Shown: positions 1 through 6,273, counted from the stretch's first letter. The stretch is DNA of 13,129 nucleotides from Clostridia bacterium (GCA_009618505.1 WJOQ01000247.1:1-13129); one strand, 5' to 3'. Numbers and translations: made by a program. Notes: generated by a model from the sequence alone, not told the origin.

Positions 1-194
1 TTGTAAAAACCAATCTTACTCATAAGCGTCTGGAGAATCGGGAGTTCTTAAATTTCGTATTAGGTAAAATCCCAATCGGGAAACTGGCTACACCTGAAGA
101 TGTTGCAGCAGCCGTGGTTTACTTAGCAAGCGATGAGGCAAAAATGGTTAACTGTGCTGTCCTCTCTGTCGATGGAGGCTGGACTGCCTGGTAG
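1..194 (+). CDS. SDR-family oxidoreductase, C-terminal part (5' end outside window)
   Basis: The frame starting at base 3 is open to the TAG at 192-194 and gives about 63 residues. They include the typical end of a classical short-chain dehydrogenase/reductase: an IP-x-G-K-L-A-T-P-E-D-V segment, then AAAVVYLASDEA, and a final VDGGWTAW. This part of the fold forms the last helix and strand of the Rossmann domain and the subunit interface. The catalytic Tyr-x-x-x-Lys and the NAD(P)-binding Gly motif lie upstream of the window, so substrate and cofactor cannot be read. The usual VNG before the last strand is VNC here. It lies 104 bp ahead of the ThuA gene on the same strand, so it probably belongs to the same sugar- or polyol-oxidation operon. 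The family call is firm; the substrate is unknown. Confidence 0.9.
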   Translation, partial: VKTNLTHKRLENREFLNFVLGKIPIGKLATPEDVAAAVVYLASDEAKMVNCAVLSVDGGWTAW

Positions 195-298
195 AGGAGA
201 ATTAGATAAAACGTGTTGTTACAAGGTTTTTTGACAGAGAAGAGTAAATAAGGTAGCCTTTGCTATCTCAACAAAAAGGAGAATAAAAAGGAGATAAA

Positions 299-1036
299 AT
301 GTCAGTAGATTCAATTAAGGTTACAGTATGGAATGAGTATCGGCATGAGAGAAAAGATCCCAATGTGGCCAGGGTTTATCCTGAAGGCATACATGAGGCT
401 ATTGCCAACCACCTGAAAAAAGAGTCAGATTTAGATATCCGCACTGCCACACTGGATCAACCAGAACATGGCTTAACTGATGAGGTATTAACTTCTACTG
501 ATGTGCTCATCTGGTGGGGACATATGGCTCATAAAGAGGTAAGTGATGTGGTGGTGGAAAGAGTATATCAGCGTATATTAGGTGGTATGGGTCTAATTGT
601 TCTACATTCGGCTCACTTCTCTAAAATTTTCAAAAAGTTGATGGGAAGCACCTGTAACTTGAAGTGGCGTGAAGTGGGGGAAAAAGAAAGACTTTGGGTG
701 GTTGAGCCTGCTCATCCAATAGCCAGAGGTATTGGTCCATATATTGAAATCAAGTCAACAGAGATGTATGGAGAACGCTTTGATATTCCTGAGCCTGACA
801 CCTTGGTCTTCATCAGTTGGTTTGAAGGGGGTGAGGTCTTCCGTAGTGGCCTTTGCTATTATCGTGGCAAGGGAAAGATTTTTTACTTTCGGCCAGGGCA
901 TGAAAGTTATCCTATTTTCTATCAGGGCGAAGTACTCAAAGTAATTAGCAATGCTGTCCGCTGGGCTGCCCCCATAGATGGACCCAAAGTGACCTTCGGC
1001 AATGTCAAGCCTCTGGAAAAAATGATCAAACGGTGA
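299..1036 (+). CDS. ThuA-like domain protein
   Basis: This 245-residue protein matches the ThuA family (trehalose-utilisation type, class I glutamine-amidotransferase-like fold). The N-terminus has [10 protein letters not shown] followed by [10 protein letters not shown]. The middle has L-I-W-W-G-H-M-A-H and V-L-H-S-A-H, and the end has G-H-E-S-Y-P-I-F-Y and V-I-S-N-A-V-R-W. Length is normal for single-domain members. There is no signal peptide, so it is probably cytoplasmic. The start is supported by AAGGAG at 289-294, five bases before the ATG; the downstream oxidoreductase has the same AAGGAGATAAAATG leader. In Sinorhizobium, ThuA works with the dehydrogenase ThuB in oxidising disaccharides to 3-keto forms. 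The neighbouring SDR and Gfo/Idh genes fit such a pathway, but the actual sugar is not shown by the sequence. Confidence 0.88.
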   Translation: MSVDSIKVTVWNEYRHERKDPNVARVYPEGIHEAIANHLKKESDLDIRTATLDQPEHGLTDEVLTSTDVLIWWGHMAHKEVSDVVVERVYQRILGGMGLIVLHSAHFSKIFKKLMGSTCNLKWREVGEKERLWVVEPAHPIARGIGPYIEIKSTEMYGERFDIPEPDTLVFISWFEGGEVFRSGLCYYRGKGKIFYFRPGHESYPIFYQGEVLKVISNAVRWAAPIDGPKVTFGNVKPLEKMIKR

Positions 1037-1059
1037 GAATGAACAAATAAGGAGATAAA

Positions 1060-2055
1060 ATGAGCGTTACCACAGTAGTGATGATAGGATGCGGCGGATT
1101 CGGACGGTATCACTTGGGAAATATCTTGAAGATGAGAGATTCAACAAAGGTAGTAGCTATTGTGGAGCCGTCCAAAGAAATGATAGAGCGCACCTCGGAG
1201 GTGTTTAAGAAATTTGATATTCCTCTACCTCCCGTTTATGCCCGCCTTGATGAATTTCTCAAATCTGGGCCAAAGACAGAGACAGCATTCATCATAACTC
1301 CCCATAATATGCATTTTCCACAAACAAAAGCTTGTCTGGAGGCAGGAATAGATGTTCTTTTAGAGAAACCAATGGTGATGAATGAAAAAGAGGCGCTTGA
1401 TTTGATTGACGCTCGTAATAAAACAGACCGACTTTTGGTAGTGGCATTCCCGGGAAGTCTTTCTTCTGCTATTCATAAGGCAAAAGAGCTTATAGCTGAA
1501 AATGCTATTGGCCAGGTAGTGCAAGTAGCAGCACTTATTTATCAGGACTGGAAGGAATCACAAAAAGGAAAGTGGCGTCAAGTTCCTCAAATTTCCGGCG
1601 GGGGCTTTCTCTTTGATAGCGGCAGTCACATGATAAATACAGTAGTTGATATTCTCAATGATGATATAGATATAGTATTCGCCATCCAGGACAAAAAGGA
1701 TACTCCCGTTGATATCTGCTCTATTATTACTGCCAAAACAACAAGGGGAATCCTGATTAACCTAACAGGGGCAGGATTTTCTATCGGATGTGATTCAGAA
1801 ATATTCATCGTTGGGACAAAAGGAATTATTCGCACAGGTGCCTGGGGAGAAAGACTTGAAATGAGAAGAGAGGGAGAAAAGAACCTGTCACCTGTAAAAT
1901 TTGGTAAATCAAAAGGGGTGTGGGAGCAATTTCTCAAAGTCCGTTCTGGAGAACTAGAGAATCCCTGTCCGCCTGAAGTTGGCTTGCGATTTGCCAGACT
2001 TATGGATATGATAAATGCTTCTGCTGACAACGAAAAGGTAGTGATAAAGAAGTAG
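1060..2055 (+). CDS. Gfo/Idh/MocA family NAD(P)-dependent oxidoreductase
   Basis: A complete 331-residue dehydrogenase of the glucose-fructose oxidoreductase / inositol dehydrogenase / MocA family. The N-terminal Rossmann domain carries the dinucleotide loop GCGGFG at residues 10-15, after a hydrophobic first strand. The family Glu-Lys-Pro motif is at residues 102-104 (LLEKP), where the Lys is normally catalytic. The C-terminal domain has GGGFLFDSGSHMIN at about 181-194; its Asp187 and His191 match the usual active-site Asp and His. It probably oxidises a sugar or inositol hydroxyl with NAD(P)+ in the cytoplasm. The gene starts 23 bp after the ThuA stop with ribosome site AAGGAG, so the two are almost certainly co-transcribed. 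Together with ThuA and the SDR it suggests keto-sugar metabolism. Substrate cannot be assigned. Confidence 0.92.
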   Translation: MSVTTVVMIGCGGFGRYHLGNILKMRDSTKVVAIVEPSKEMIERTSEVFKKFDIPLPPVYARLDEFLKSGPKTETAFIITPHNMHFPQTKACLEAGIDVLLEKPMVMNEKEALDLIDARNKTDRLLVVAFPGSLSSAIHKAKELIAENAIGQVVQVAALIYQDWKESQKGKWRQVPQISGGGFLFDSGSHMINTVVDILNDDIDIVFAIQDKKDTPVDICSIITAKTTRGILINLTGAGFSIGCDSEIFIVGTKGIIRTGAWGERLEMRREGEKNLSPVKFGKSKGVWEQFLKVRSGELENPCPPEVGLRFARLMDMINASADNEKVVIKK

Positions 2056-2130
2056 AATAAGGTATCATTCCTATCACCCAAAATAGAAGAGATATTCGAG
2101 GAGGGAAAAGAGAAGGGTGATTAGATTATC

Positions 2131-2715
2131 TCATAATGCGAAAGCAAAGCCTAGTCCAAAGAAAGAACTAGCATAAAGGTCATCAGGTACTCCTGGCGCC
2201 AGGTAAAGACTGGGCCAGGTTAACCCCAGCAGGATTTCCATAGCCAATCTCTCCTTAAGAAACCAGGTATAGCCTATATTGCCCATAAGAAGCCCTGATA
2301 GTCCGGTGACTGAACCTGGCCAACCAAGCGCCTCAAGATTAAATACATTAACGATGCTTACAGAACCTCCGCACCACAACCCGGCCAGGCTGGACCAGCC
2401 CATGTATCGCCTAAACCCTATTCCCAGACCAATAATAGAATCTTTTGACTTTTCATAAGACTCCCCTCGGCCAAAGATTAACTGCTTGGTGAGGTATAGA
2501 TTTGGACCTAGTAAGCTCTGGTATGCTGTATTAAAGTAACTTACATCACCATTTACCGTATCTATATCGTGATAGGCAAAAGAAACAAATTCGGAAGGAA
2601 GAGAAGATAAAGAAGAGCTTTTTCTGAGAGTGCCAGAAAAAACAGGCTTCTGACTAAAAACCAGCAACAAACAAAAAAATAAAAATACAATCCCTTTTGT
2701 TTTTTTGTGTTTCAT
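2131..2715 (-). CDS. Small exported protein, possible outer-membrane beta-barrel
   Basis: I do not recognise a named family. With the start at 2715 the protein has 194 residues: a basic N-terminus (MKHKKTKG), a hydrophobic core (IVFLFFCLLLVFS) and a likely signal-peptidase site near F-S-G-T. The mature part is rich in Gly, Ser and aromatic residues in short alternating stretches, such as IIGLGIGFRRYMGW and GLSGLLMGNIGYTWFL. It ends in FFGLGFAFAL, which resembles the last strand of small outer-membrane barrels. An ATG at 2739 adds eight residues, but it has no ribosome site, whereas AAGGAAAG lies just upstream of 2715. It has its own promoter at 2795-2823 and converges with the oxidoreductase operon. 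Export is well supported; the barrel reading is inference. Confidence 0.7.
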   Translation of the reverse strand: MKHKKTKGIVFLFFCLLLVFSQKPVFSGTLRKSSSLSSLPSEFVSFAYHDIDTVNGDVSYFNTAYQSLLGPNLYLTKQLIFGRGESYEKSKDSIIGLGIGFRRYMGWSSLAGLWCGGSVSIVNVFNLEALGWPGSVTGLSGLLMGNIGYTWFLKERLAMEILLGLTWPSLYLAPGVPDDLYASSFFGLGFAFAL

Positions 2716-2794
2716 AAATACTTTCCTTTTCTCGAGCATCGTAACTCTAGTATTTGTGAAAAGGTATTACAGGTAAGCCAGCAAACAGTATTTA

Positions 2795-2823
2795 AGTATA
2801 TACTGTCCTACTGAATAAGTCAA
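2795..2823 (-). promoter_or_regulatory. Sigma70-like promoter of the exported-protein gene, with overlapping palindrome
   Basis: Reading the - strand, TTGACT (2823-2818), a 17-base spacer and TATACT (2800-2795) form a near-consensus promoter about 80 bases before the ATG at 2715. An inverted repeat, ACAGTAT with ATACTGT eight bases apart (2785-2806), covers the -10 box and likely start site, where a repressor could bind. No regulator is visible nearby. Confidence 0.65.
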
Positions 2824-2889
2824 ACTTTTCCTAAGGTCCAAAGATTTGGCAACAGTTTTTTTGCATTAGGAATTTATATCAAGCATCTC

Positions 2890-2917
2890 TTGATTTTTGA
2901 AACAAATTTGTTAGAAT
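2890..2917 (+). promoter_or_regulatory. Probable original promoter of tRNA-Ala, now separated by the transposon
   Basis: TTGATT (2890-2895), a 16-base spacer and TAGAAT (2912-2917) lie on the + strand just left of the transposon. If the transposon and one TAAAAAAT copy are removed in thought, the likely start near 2924 is only about 26 bases before the first base of tRNA-Ala. That is a normal tRNA leader. The promoter match is moderate; the link to the tRNA is inference from the rebuilt sequence. Confidence 0.45.
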
Positions 2918-2930
2918 ATAAGGAATGAAA

Positions 2931-2938
2931 TAAAAAAT
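2931..2938. repeat. Target-site duplication, left copy (TAAAAAAT)
   Basis: TAAAAAAT immediately precedes the left terminal repeat and is repeated exactly right after the right terminal repeat at 6274-6281. Eight bases is the duplication length known for IS1595-family elements, so this marks a single insertion event. Confidence 0.9.
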
Positions 2939-2974
2939 CGGAATTATACCCTTGACAAACTTAAATAATGTGCT
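2939..2974 (+). repeat. Left terminal inverted repeat of the transposon (36 bp)
   Basis: It begins CGGAATTATACCC and ends ATAATGTGCT, and is the exact reverse complement of 6238-6273. It contains the -35 box (TTGACA, 2952-2957) of the transposase promoter, and its last base is the first base of the -10 box. Confidence 0.92.
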
Positions 2975-2979
2975 ATAAT
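2952..2979 (+). promoter_or_regulatory. Transposase promoter lying across the terminal repeat
   Basis: TTGACA (2952-2957), 16 bases, TATAAT (2974-2979): both boxes are perfect consensus. The ribosome site AAGGAGG follows at 2996-3002. Since the -35 lies inside the transposase binding end, bound transposase could block its own transcription; that regulatory effect is inference. Confidence 0.8.
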
Positions 2980-3524
2980 ATATATAGACATTATCAAGGA
3001 GGTTGTCAACTGAATTTACTAAAAGCAGGAAAGATGACCGAAAAACAGGCAAGAAGATATCTGGAAAAAGTCCGTTGGCCAAATGGCCCCGTATGTCCTC
3101 ATTGCGGTAACGGGAAGAAGGCTTATTTTCTAAAGGGCAAGTCTACCAGACCGGGTGTATATAACTGTGCTGTATGTAAAAGACAGTTCACCGTCACAAT
3201 CGGAACGGTCATGGAAGATACACATCTACCGTTGCGTACGTGGTTGATGGCTTTTTCCCTGATGCAGTCAGCCAAGAAGGGCATATCAGCCCTACAATTA
3301 CAGAGAGACCTCAATATTGGCTCATACAAAACTGCCTGGAGAATGCTCAGACTCATTCGAGAGACAATGGGAAATGTCAAGCACGGCAAAACCTTTCAGG
3401 CAATAGTGGAGATAGACGAAACTTATATTGGTGGTAAGCCAAGAAAATCTAACAGAAAAGATGACAGGGATAAGCATAATAACAGAGGCCGAGGAACAAA
3501 GAAGAGCCCCATCATAGGAATAGT

Positions 3525-3530
3525 TGACAG
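3525..3530. repeat. 6-bp target duplication of the nested insertion (TGACAG)
   Basis: TGACAG occurs here and again at 3765-3770, on the two sides of the insert that breaks the transposase. Only one copy is needed for an unbroken reading frame, which identifies it as a target-site duplication. Confidence 0.8.
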
Positions 3531-3764
3531 CTAGCTTTTGCAGGAAAACGATGGTATTCGCTGACATCTTTCTCTTAACATTGGATAGAGGCCATTCTTG
3601 AGCTTTCACATAAATGATAAGAAAGTGCCCATAGGTTATCTGAGAAATCTGTGATTTTAGACTGAATCTTTTCTTCATCTCTTGTAAACCGCCAACAATG
3701 AAGCTCTCATAAATTCGAGATTGTCTGATAGGATTTATATAATTAATCTCGTGCAAAATTTGGG
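3531..3764. mobile_element. Nested 234-bp MITE-like insertion in the transposase gene
   Basis: The insert lies between two TGACAG copies. Its ends are imperfectly inverted: CTAGCTTTTGCAGG on the left and, read inward from the right, CCCAAATTTTGCACG, which share TTTTGCA. On the + strand it has an immediate stop. On the - strand it stays open along its whole length in one frame, but I recognise no protein there. Size, weak inverted ends and the duplication fit a miniature element moved by another transposase. Its parent family is not identifiable by eye. Confidence 0.72.
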
Positions 3765-4154
3765 TGACAGAGAAAAGAAAAAAGTTTATGCGAAAGTATC
3801 ACTACCTAATAAAGAAGGGAAGAAACTATCAGGCAACCAGATTCTGGGAATACTTAATCAGGTATGCAAGAGGAAGAGCACCATAATAACTGACGAGTTC
3901 ACTGGATACAATATTCTTCGAAGAACAAAGCATGTTCACCTGGTAATTGACCACACTAAAGGCTTTGTGGATGATTTTGTTCATACTAACAATGTAGAGT
4001 CCTTCTGGGCGATCCTCAAGCGTGGGGTCTATGGAATCTACCACCATGTCTCGGTGAAGTATCTGCAGGCTTACGTGAACGAGTTTTGCTTCAGGTTCAA
4101 CAATAAGGACAACGAAGATATGTTTGACCTGATGCTGAGCCAGGCGGTGATAGC

Positions 4155-4193
4155 ATGAAGAACACACTATATTACGGCGATAACCTAGATATA
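4155..4193 (+). pseudogene. Truncated start of an adenine-type DNA methyltransferase gene
   Basis: From the ATG at 4155 the frame reads MKNTLYYGDNLDI. This is the highly typical beginning of site-specific DNA methyltransferases of the DNA-methylase N4/N6 type, in which the GDNL(D/E) region precedes the catalytic D/N-P-P-F/Y motif. After about 13 codons homology stops and the frame runs into unrelated sequence antisense to the protease fragment, ending at the TAA at 4242-4244. The ATG overlaps the transposase stop as ATGA, so the complete gene was probably translationally coupled to the transposase in the parent element. It cannot be functional here. The family call rests on a short stretch. 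Confidence 0.6.
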
Positions 4194-4196
4194 TTC

Positions 4197-4873
4197 TTAT
4201 TGTGGTTGCCTGGGTGGTTGTTGTGGAGGAAGTTGAGGTATTAACTGGACAACTTTTTGCTCGGCTAATCTTCGAGCCCAACTAACCCCCCTGGAGTTTT
4301 CAAAAAGTTTAACAGCAGCAGTTCCGTCAAAATAAATCTCTATAGAGCAATATAGTTCCCAAAGTTTTTTTCTTAAGTCAGGCAAATTTCTCAAGTCTGT
4401 TATTATTAATCCAAACTTTTTTGCTTTCCGGATTCCTATTGGTCTACCATGGGATAAATTTTCTTTGTGGCTTGAAAGTTTCCCTGCAATTTGTTTTGCC
4501 TTTTTGTCTTTATCTGGCGACCCTTTAAACATGTGTTGTTCAAGCCAGGTTTGAGTCAGAGTTCTAGCTAAGGTTTGGGCATTCCTGCAGGTTTCAAAAG
4601 TATGAAGGTCGTATTTTTGTAGCATTGGAAGATAAGCGGGAAGAGATTCTATCCCCTCTTTTTTGAGCAACTCGCGAAGGCGCTCAAAAGCATCGAGAAT
4701 TTCCTCGACAGGTGCTGAGGTCACTCCTTGTGGGCAGGCATCATTATTTGAGGGTCGATGGGGCCTAGAGTTGAGCGGTCGTCCATCAAGATTTCATCAC
4801 CAGATAAAGCTAACATAGTGGCCGCGTTGTAGGCAGTGTGTGGGATTAAAAAGCGAATGTGGTCAAAGTTCTC
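4197..4873 (-). pseudogene. Fragment of an SDH_sah (ClpP/crotonase-fold) serine protease gene, frameshifted
   Basis: Two adjoining - strand frames together resemble the serine dehydrogenase proteinase family (SDH_sah). Frame one (4873 down to the stop at 4721) reads IRFLIPHTAYNAATMLALSG, then a D-D-R-S-T-L-G-P-I-D-P-Q segment, the family's oligomer/active-site region. Frame two (4724 down to 4197) continues with VTSAPVEEILDAFERL, AYLPMLQKYDLH and W-L-E-Q-H-M-F-K-G, then S-S-H-K-E-N-L-S-H-G, and a Pro/Gln-rich tail. A one-base slip near 4725 splits them. The N-terminal part of the family, including the H-T-P-G-G-like segment, is missing, and an in-frame stop lies at 4874-4876. The motif usually A-x-S-A-x-T has Asn in place of the Ser. 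Such proteins are linked to membrane-proximal proteolysis and turn up as cargo; this copy looks dead. Confidence 0.68.
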
Positions 4874-4974
4874 TCATATTCATCTTGAGAGATATGAAAT
4901 TTTCGCATAATTTCTTCAAACTCTGGAGTTCGGGCCTTATAGTGATTTATGGCCTCTAAAAGATCTTTTTGCAT
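4846..4974 (-). pseudogene. Orphan N-terminus of an unknown small protein (42 aa), probably truncated
   Basis: A 42-codon frame starts at 4974 with an excellent ribosome site (GGAGG seven bases upstream) and reads MQKDLLEAINHYKARTPEFE, continuing with E-I-M-R-K-F-H-I-S-Q-D-E-Y-E-R-T-L and a short T-T-F-A-F tail. The first 37 residues look like a genuine charged helical protein start. The last five lie in the region that encodes the protease fragment in another frame. I therefore read it as a real gene start fused by deletion to the protease remnant near 4874-4880. I do not recognise the family. Confidence 0.45.
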
Positions 4975-5075
4975 TATATCCTCCATTATGTTAGTCAAGT
5001 GCTTCTTGGTAGTAAACATTTCAATGCCTTCTTACGAGGTTTTGGTCCTCTTTTTATTTCTAAAAAGAATTAGTC

Positions 5076-5366
5076 CTAACTATAAACTGCATTAGTAAAA
5101 GCATAGTTTTTCTCATAAACAAGTTCTTTTTCCATATCTCCTCTCGCCGAAGTATAAATCGAGTGCTCCAAGGCCCTTTCAGAAGACAGCCTCTCTCTTC
5201 CCTCAGCTCTCCGAACTTCCAAATGAAGGTCAATCGCAACCCTAAGTTCTCCTAAAGCTTCTTCCTCAGTTTCTCCAAAAGCTGAACAACCTAACAACTC
5301 AGGAGCTACTGCAATAAAACCCTCGTCATCCTCGCTATAAAAAACAACCTTGATATAATTACGCAT
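5076..5366 (-). CDS. hicB: HicB-family antitoxin
   Basis: This 96-residue protein has the HicB fold signature: I-K-V-V-F-Y-S-E-D-D-E-G-F-I-A-V-A-P-E-L-L-G-C-S-A-F-G-E-T-E-E-E-A-L, then a helix A-I-D-L-H-L-E (partial RNase H-like domain). It is expected to bind and neutralise HicA. The C-terminal third (residues about 60-96) is short and shows no obvious ribbon-helix-helix or helix-turn-helix, so it may lack the usual DNA-binding domain and autoregulate weakly. It starts 3 bp after hicA, and its GAGGG-type ribosome site overlaps the hicA end, consistent with coupled translation. The order toxin first, antitoxin second is the usual hicAB order. Confidence 0.85.
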   Translation of the reverse strand: MRNYIKVVFYSEDDEGFIAVAPELLGCSAFGETEEEALGELRVAIDLHLEVRRAEGRERLSSERALEHSIYTSARGDMEKELVYEKNYAFTNAVYS

Positions 5367-5369
5367 CCC

Positions 5370-5618
5370 TCACTCCCTCTCCAATAATTTATACTTATCT
5401 ATCACATCTAAGAATTGGTCAACTTGATAAGGCTTCGCCTTCCCTCGTACTTCCTGAAAATCAAGCAATTCAATTATCCCGGCCCTTCCATACTTCACAT
5501 GACTCCCTGTCCGCCCTTTAGGACTAAACCCAAAAGCTTCAGCCGCCCCAAGAAGCTCCCGAAACCTAAGATTTTTACGCCTAATTGCCAACGAATCATA
5601 AAGCTCCCGCCTATTCAT
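5370..5618 (-). CDS. hicA: HicA-family mRNA interferase toxin
   Basis: An 82-residue protein with the HicA double-stranded-RNA-binding-like fold: L-R-F-R-E-L-L-G-A-A-E-A-F-G-F, then G-R-T-G-S-H-V-K-Y. His40 in the G-S-H motif is the family's catalytic residue, and it is present, so the toxin looks active. HicA cleaves mRNA on translating or free messages and is held in check by the downstream HicB. The C-terminus K-P-Y-Q-V-D-Q-F-L-D-V-I resembles the family's last strand and helix. It lies 20 bp after the DUF3467-like gene on the same strand. Its own ribosome site is weak, which fits low toxin expression. The pair probably stabilises the transposon by addiction; that role is inference. Confidence 0.85.
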   Translation of the reverse strand: MNRRELYDSLAIRRKNLRFRELLGAAEAFGFSPKGRTGSHVKYGRAGIIELLDFQEVRGKAKPYQVDQFLDVIDKYKLLERE

Positions 5619-5638
5619 TTACCAACCATCACTAAAAT

Positions 5639-5872
5639 CTATTTCTTCTCTTCTACTCTCTTTTGGGGCTTAACATATTTCTCTATATATGAACCAACAT
5701 TTTTCTCAATCGCATCTCTAAACCTCATAACCTGTTGAGCAGTCATATAGACTCGCACTAAAGGTTTACCCTTTTCGATAGATACCATATCTTCGCTCAG
5801 TTGATAAAAATCAAAATAAAATTCATTCTCTGTATGCATTATCCTCTGAGCATTTGAATATATCACTTCCAT
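5639..5872 (-). CDS. DUF3467-like small protein
   Basis: Starting at 5872 this is a 77-residue protein: MEVIYSNAQRIMHTENEF, then Y-F-D-F-Y-Q-L-S, a V-R-V-Y-M-T-A-Q-Q-V-M-R-F-R-D-A-I-E-K-N segment and a charged Lys/Glu tail. The pattern of Y-x-N-x-x-x-I-x-H-x-x-x-E-F-x-x-D-F, then R-V-x-M-(S/T), then a long helix, matches the DUF3467 family, whose function is unknown. The start was chosen because AGGAGG lies six bases before this ATG; a longer frame to 5935 adds 21 residues without a ribosome site. It is the first gene of the transcript that continues into hicA and hicB. Its link to the toxin-antitoxin pair is unexplained. Confidence 0.75.
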   Translation of the reverse strand: MEVIYSNAQRIMHTENEFYFDFYQLSEDMVSIEKGKPLVRVYMTAQQVMRFRDAIEKNVGSYIEKYVKPQKRVEEKK

Positions 5873-5959
5873 CTCACGCCTCCTCCTCAAAAAAACTCCA
5901 TTTTCTTCTATTAGCCCTCGCGCTACGATTAACAAAAAAAATCAAGCTAAGTAATTAAC

Positions 5960-5987
5960 TTGACAAATCAAAAAATCCAAGTATGAT
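5960..5987 (+). promoter_or_regulatory. Possible rightward promoter inside the transposon
   Basis: TTGACA (5960-5965), 16 bases, TATGAT (5982-5987) point rightward. Transcription would start near 5994, run through the hairpin at 6037-6079 and oppose the leftward hic-operon promoter. No ORF of note follows, so any product would be an RNA. Confidence 0.4.
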
Positions 5988-6036
5988 GATATAGGTAAGA
6001 AATGGTCTTTTGCACAATCCTCAAATTCAGACCTTG

Positions 6037-6079
6037 GTAGTATTTCCCCATGCCTTCTCCCCCCGGGAAACCGTACTAC
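6037..6079. other. Long hairpin with a three-base bulge in the hic-operon leader
   Basis: GTAGTA-TTTCCC (6037-6048) pairs with GGGAAA (6065-6070) and TACTAC (6074-6079). This makes a 12-bp stem interrupted only by CCG (6071-6073), with a 16-base loop. It lies in the roughly 250-base leader between the hic-operon promoter and the DUF3467-like gene, and also in the path of the possible rightward promoter. It has no U-run typical of a terminator. I do not recognise the RNA family. The rest of 5936-6237 holds no gene I can support. Confidence 0.55.
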
Positions 6080-6129
6080 ACAAAAGGATTAAATGAGAGT
6101 AGGAAAAGAATAAGAGTTCTCCAGCATCT

Positions 6130-6157
6130 AGTATAGAACAAAATGTAGAATTGTCAA
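6130..6157 (-). promoter_or_regulatory. Promoter of the DUF3467-hicA-hicB operon
   Basis: Reading leftward, TTGACA (6157-6152), a 16-base spacer and TATACT (6135-6130) form a strong promoter. Transcription from near 6123 gives a leader of about 250 bases before the ATG at 5872, unusually long for a toxin-antitoxin operon. Confidence 0.7.
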
Positions 6158-6237
6158 GACTTCTTTGTGCATACATATACAGAACTTTACTCTTATGTCA
6201 AGTGAATACCTATGTAAATTTTTTCTATTTTTTGCGG

Positions 6238-6273
6238 AGCACATTATTTAAGTTTGTCAAGGGTATAATTCCG
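6238..6273 (-). repeat. Right terminal inverted repeat of the transposon (36 bp)
   Basis: Exact reverse complement of 2939-2974. It ends with GGGTATAATTCCG, so a perfect -10-like TATAAT (6264-6269) points outward to the tRNA gene, 24 bases before it. I see no good -35 box at the right distance. Confidence 0.92.

Larger units (their letters stand above)
3010..4158 (+). pseudogene. IS1595/ISXO2-family transposase, interrupted by a 240-bp insertion
   Basis: Part one (3010-3530) has an N-terminal helix-rich region, the IS1595 zinc ribbon (CPHCG and CAVC) and the first catalytic Asp in V-E-I-D-E-T-Y-I-G-G, up to I-I-G-I-V-D. A stop follows inside the insert at 3532. Part two (3771-4158) resumes with R-E-K-K-K-V-Y-A-K-V, then the second Asp (IITDEFTGYNIL) and the N-N-V-E-S-F-W segment that supplies the third acidic/Asn position. 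Removing 3531-3770 joins the parts in frame, giving about 302 residues, a normal length. The start is probably CTG at 3010, seven bases after AAGGAGG; an ATG at 2968 lies in the promoter and ATG 3034 is the alternative. As it stands no full transposase can be made. The stop overlaps the methyltransferase ATG (ATGA at 4155-4158). Confidence 0.88.
2939..6273 (+). mobile_element. IS1595-family cargo transposon, 3335 bp, non-autonomous
   Basis: The element is bounded by 36-bp terminal inverted repeats that match at every position, outside of which lies a perfect 8-bp direct repeat (TAAAAAAT). Inside, left to right: a transposase gene of the IS1595/ISXO2 type split by a smaller insertion, a DNA-methyltransferase start cut after about 13 codons, a frameshifted protease fragment, a short orphan ORF, a hicB-hicA-DUF3467 block on the - strand and a structured non-coding region. 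IS1595-family elements are known to carry passenger genes. Exact repeats and duplication point to a fairly recent move. Since the transposase is broken, that move either preceded the damage or used a related transposase in trans. Confidence 0.88.

Noticed and set aside
1626..2081. Long - strand open frame opposite the Gfo/Idh/MocA gene
   Set aside because: It is the antisense shadow of a clear family member, with no ribosome site or recognisable domain.
2073..2121. ATCACCC and GGGTGAT inverted repeat between the convergent genes
   Set aside because: Seven pairs around a 35-base loop and no adjacent T-run; not convincing as a terminator.
3322..3756. Long - strand open frame across the nested insert and transposase
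   Set aside because: Half of it is antisense to the transposase zinc ribbon and catalytic domain, it starts with TTG, and no domain is recognisable. Only its openness inside the insert is noted.
5034..5055. GAGG-loop-CCTC followed by a T-run, a possible terminator
   Set aside because: The stem has only four pairs and the T-run serves the + strand, where no transcript is expected to end. Too weak to annotate.
6050..6080. GTACGGTTTC followed by a G-rich stretch on the - strand, recalling domain V/VI of a group II intron
   Set aside because: The partner strand of domain V (GAGCCGTAC-like) is absent upstream and no reverse transcriptase is present, so the likeness is probably chance.
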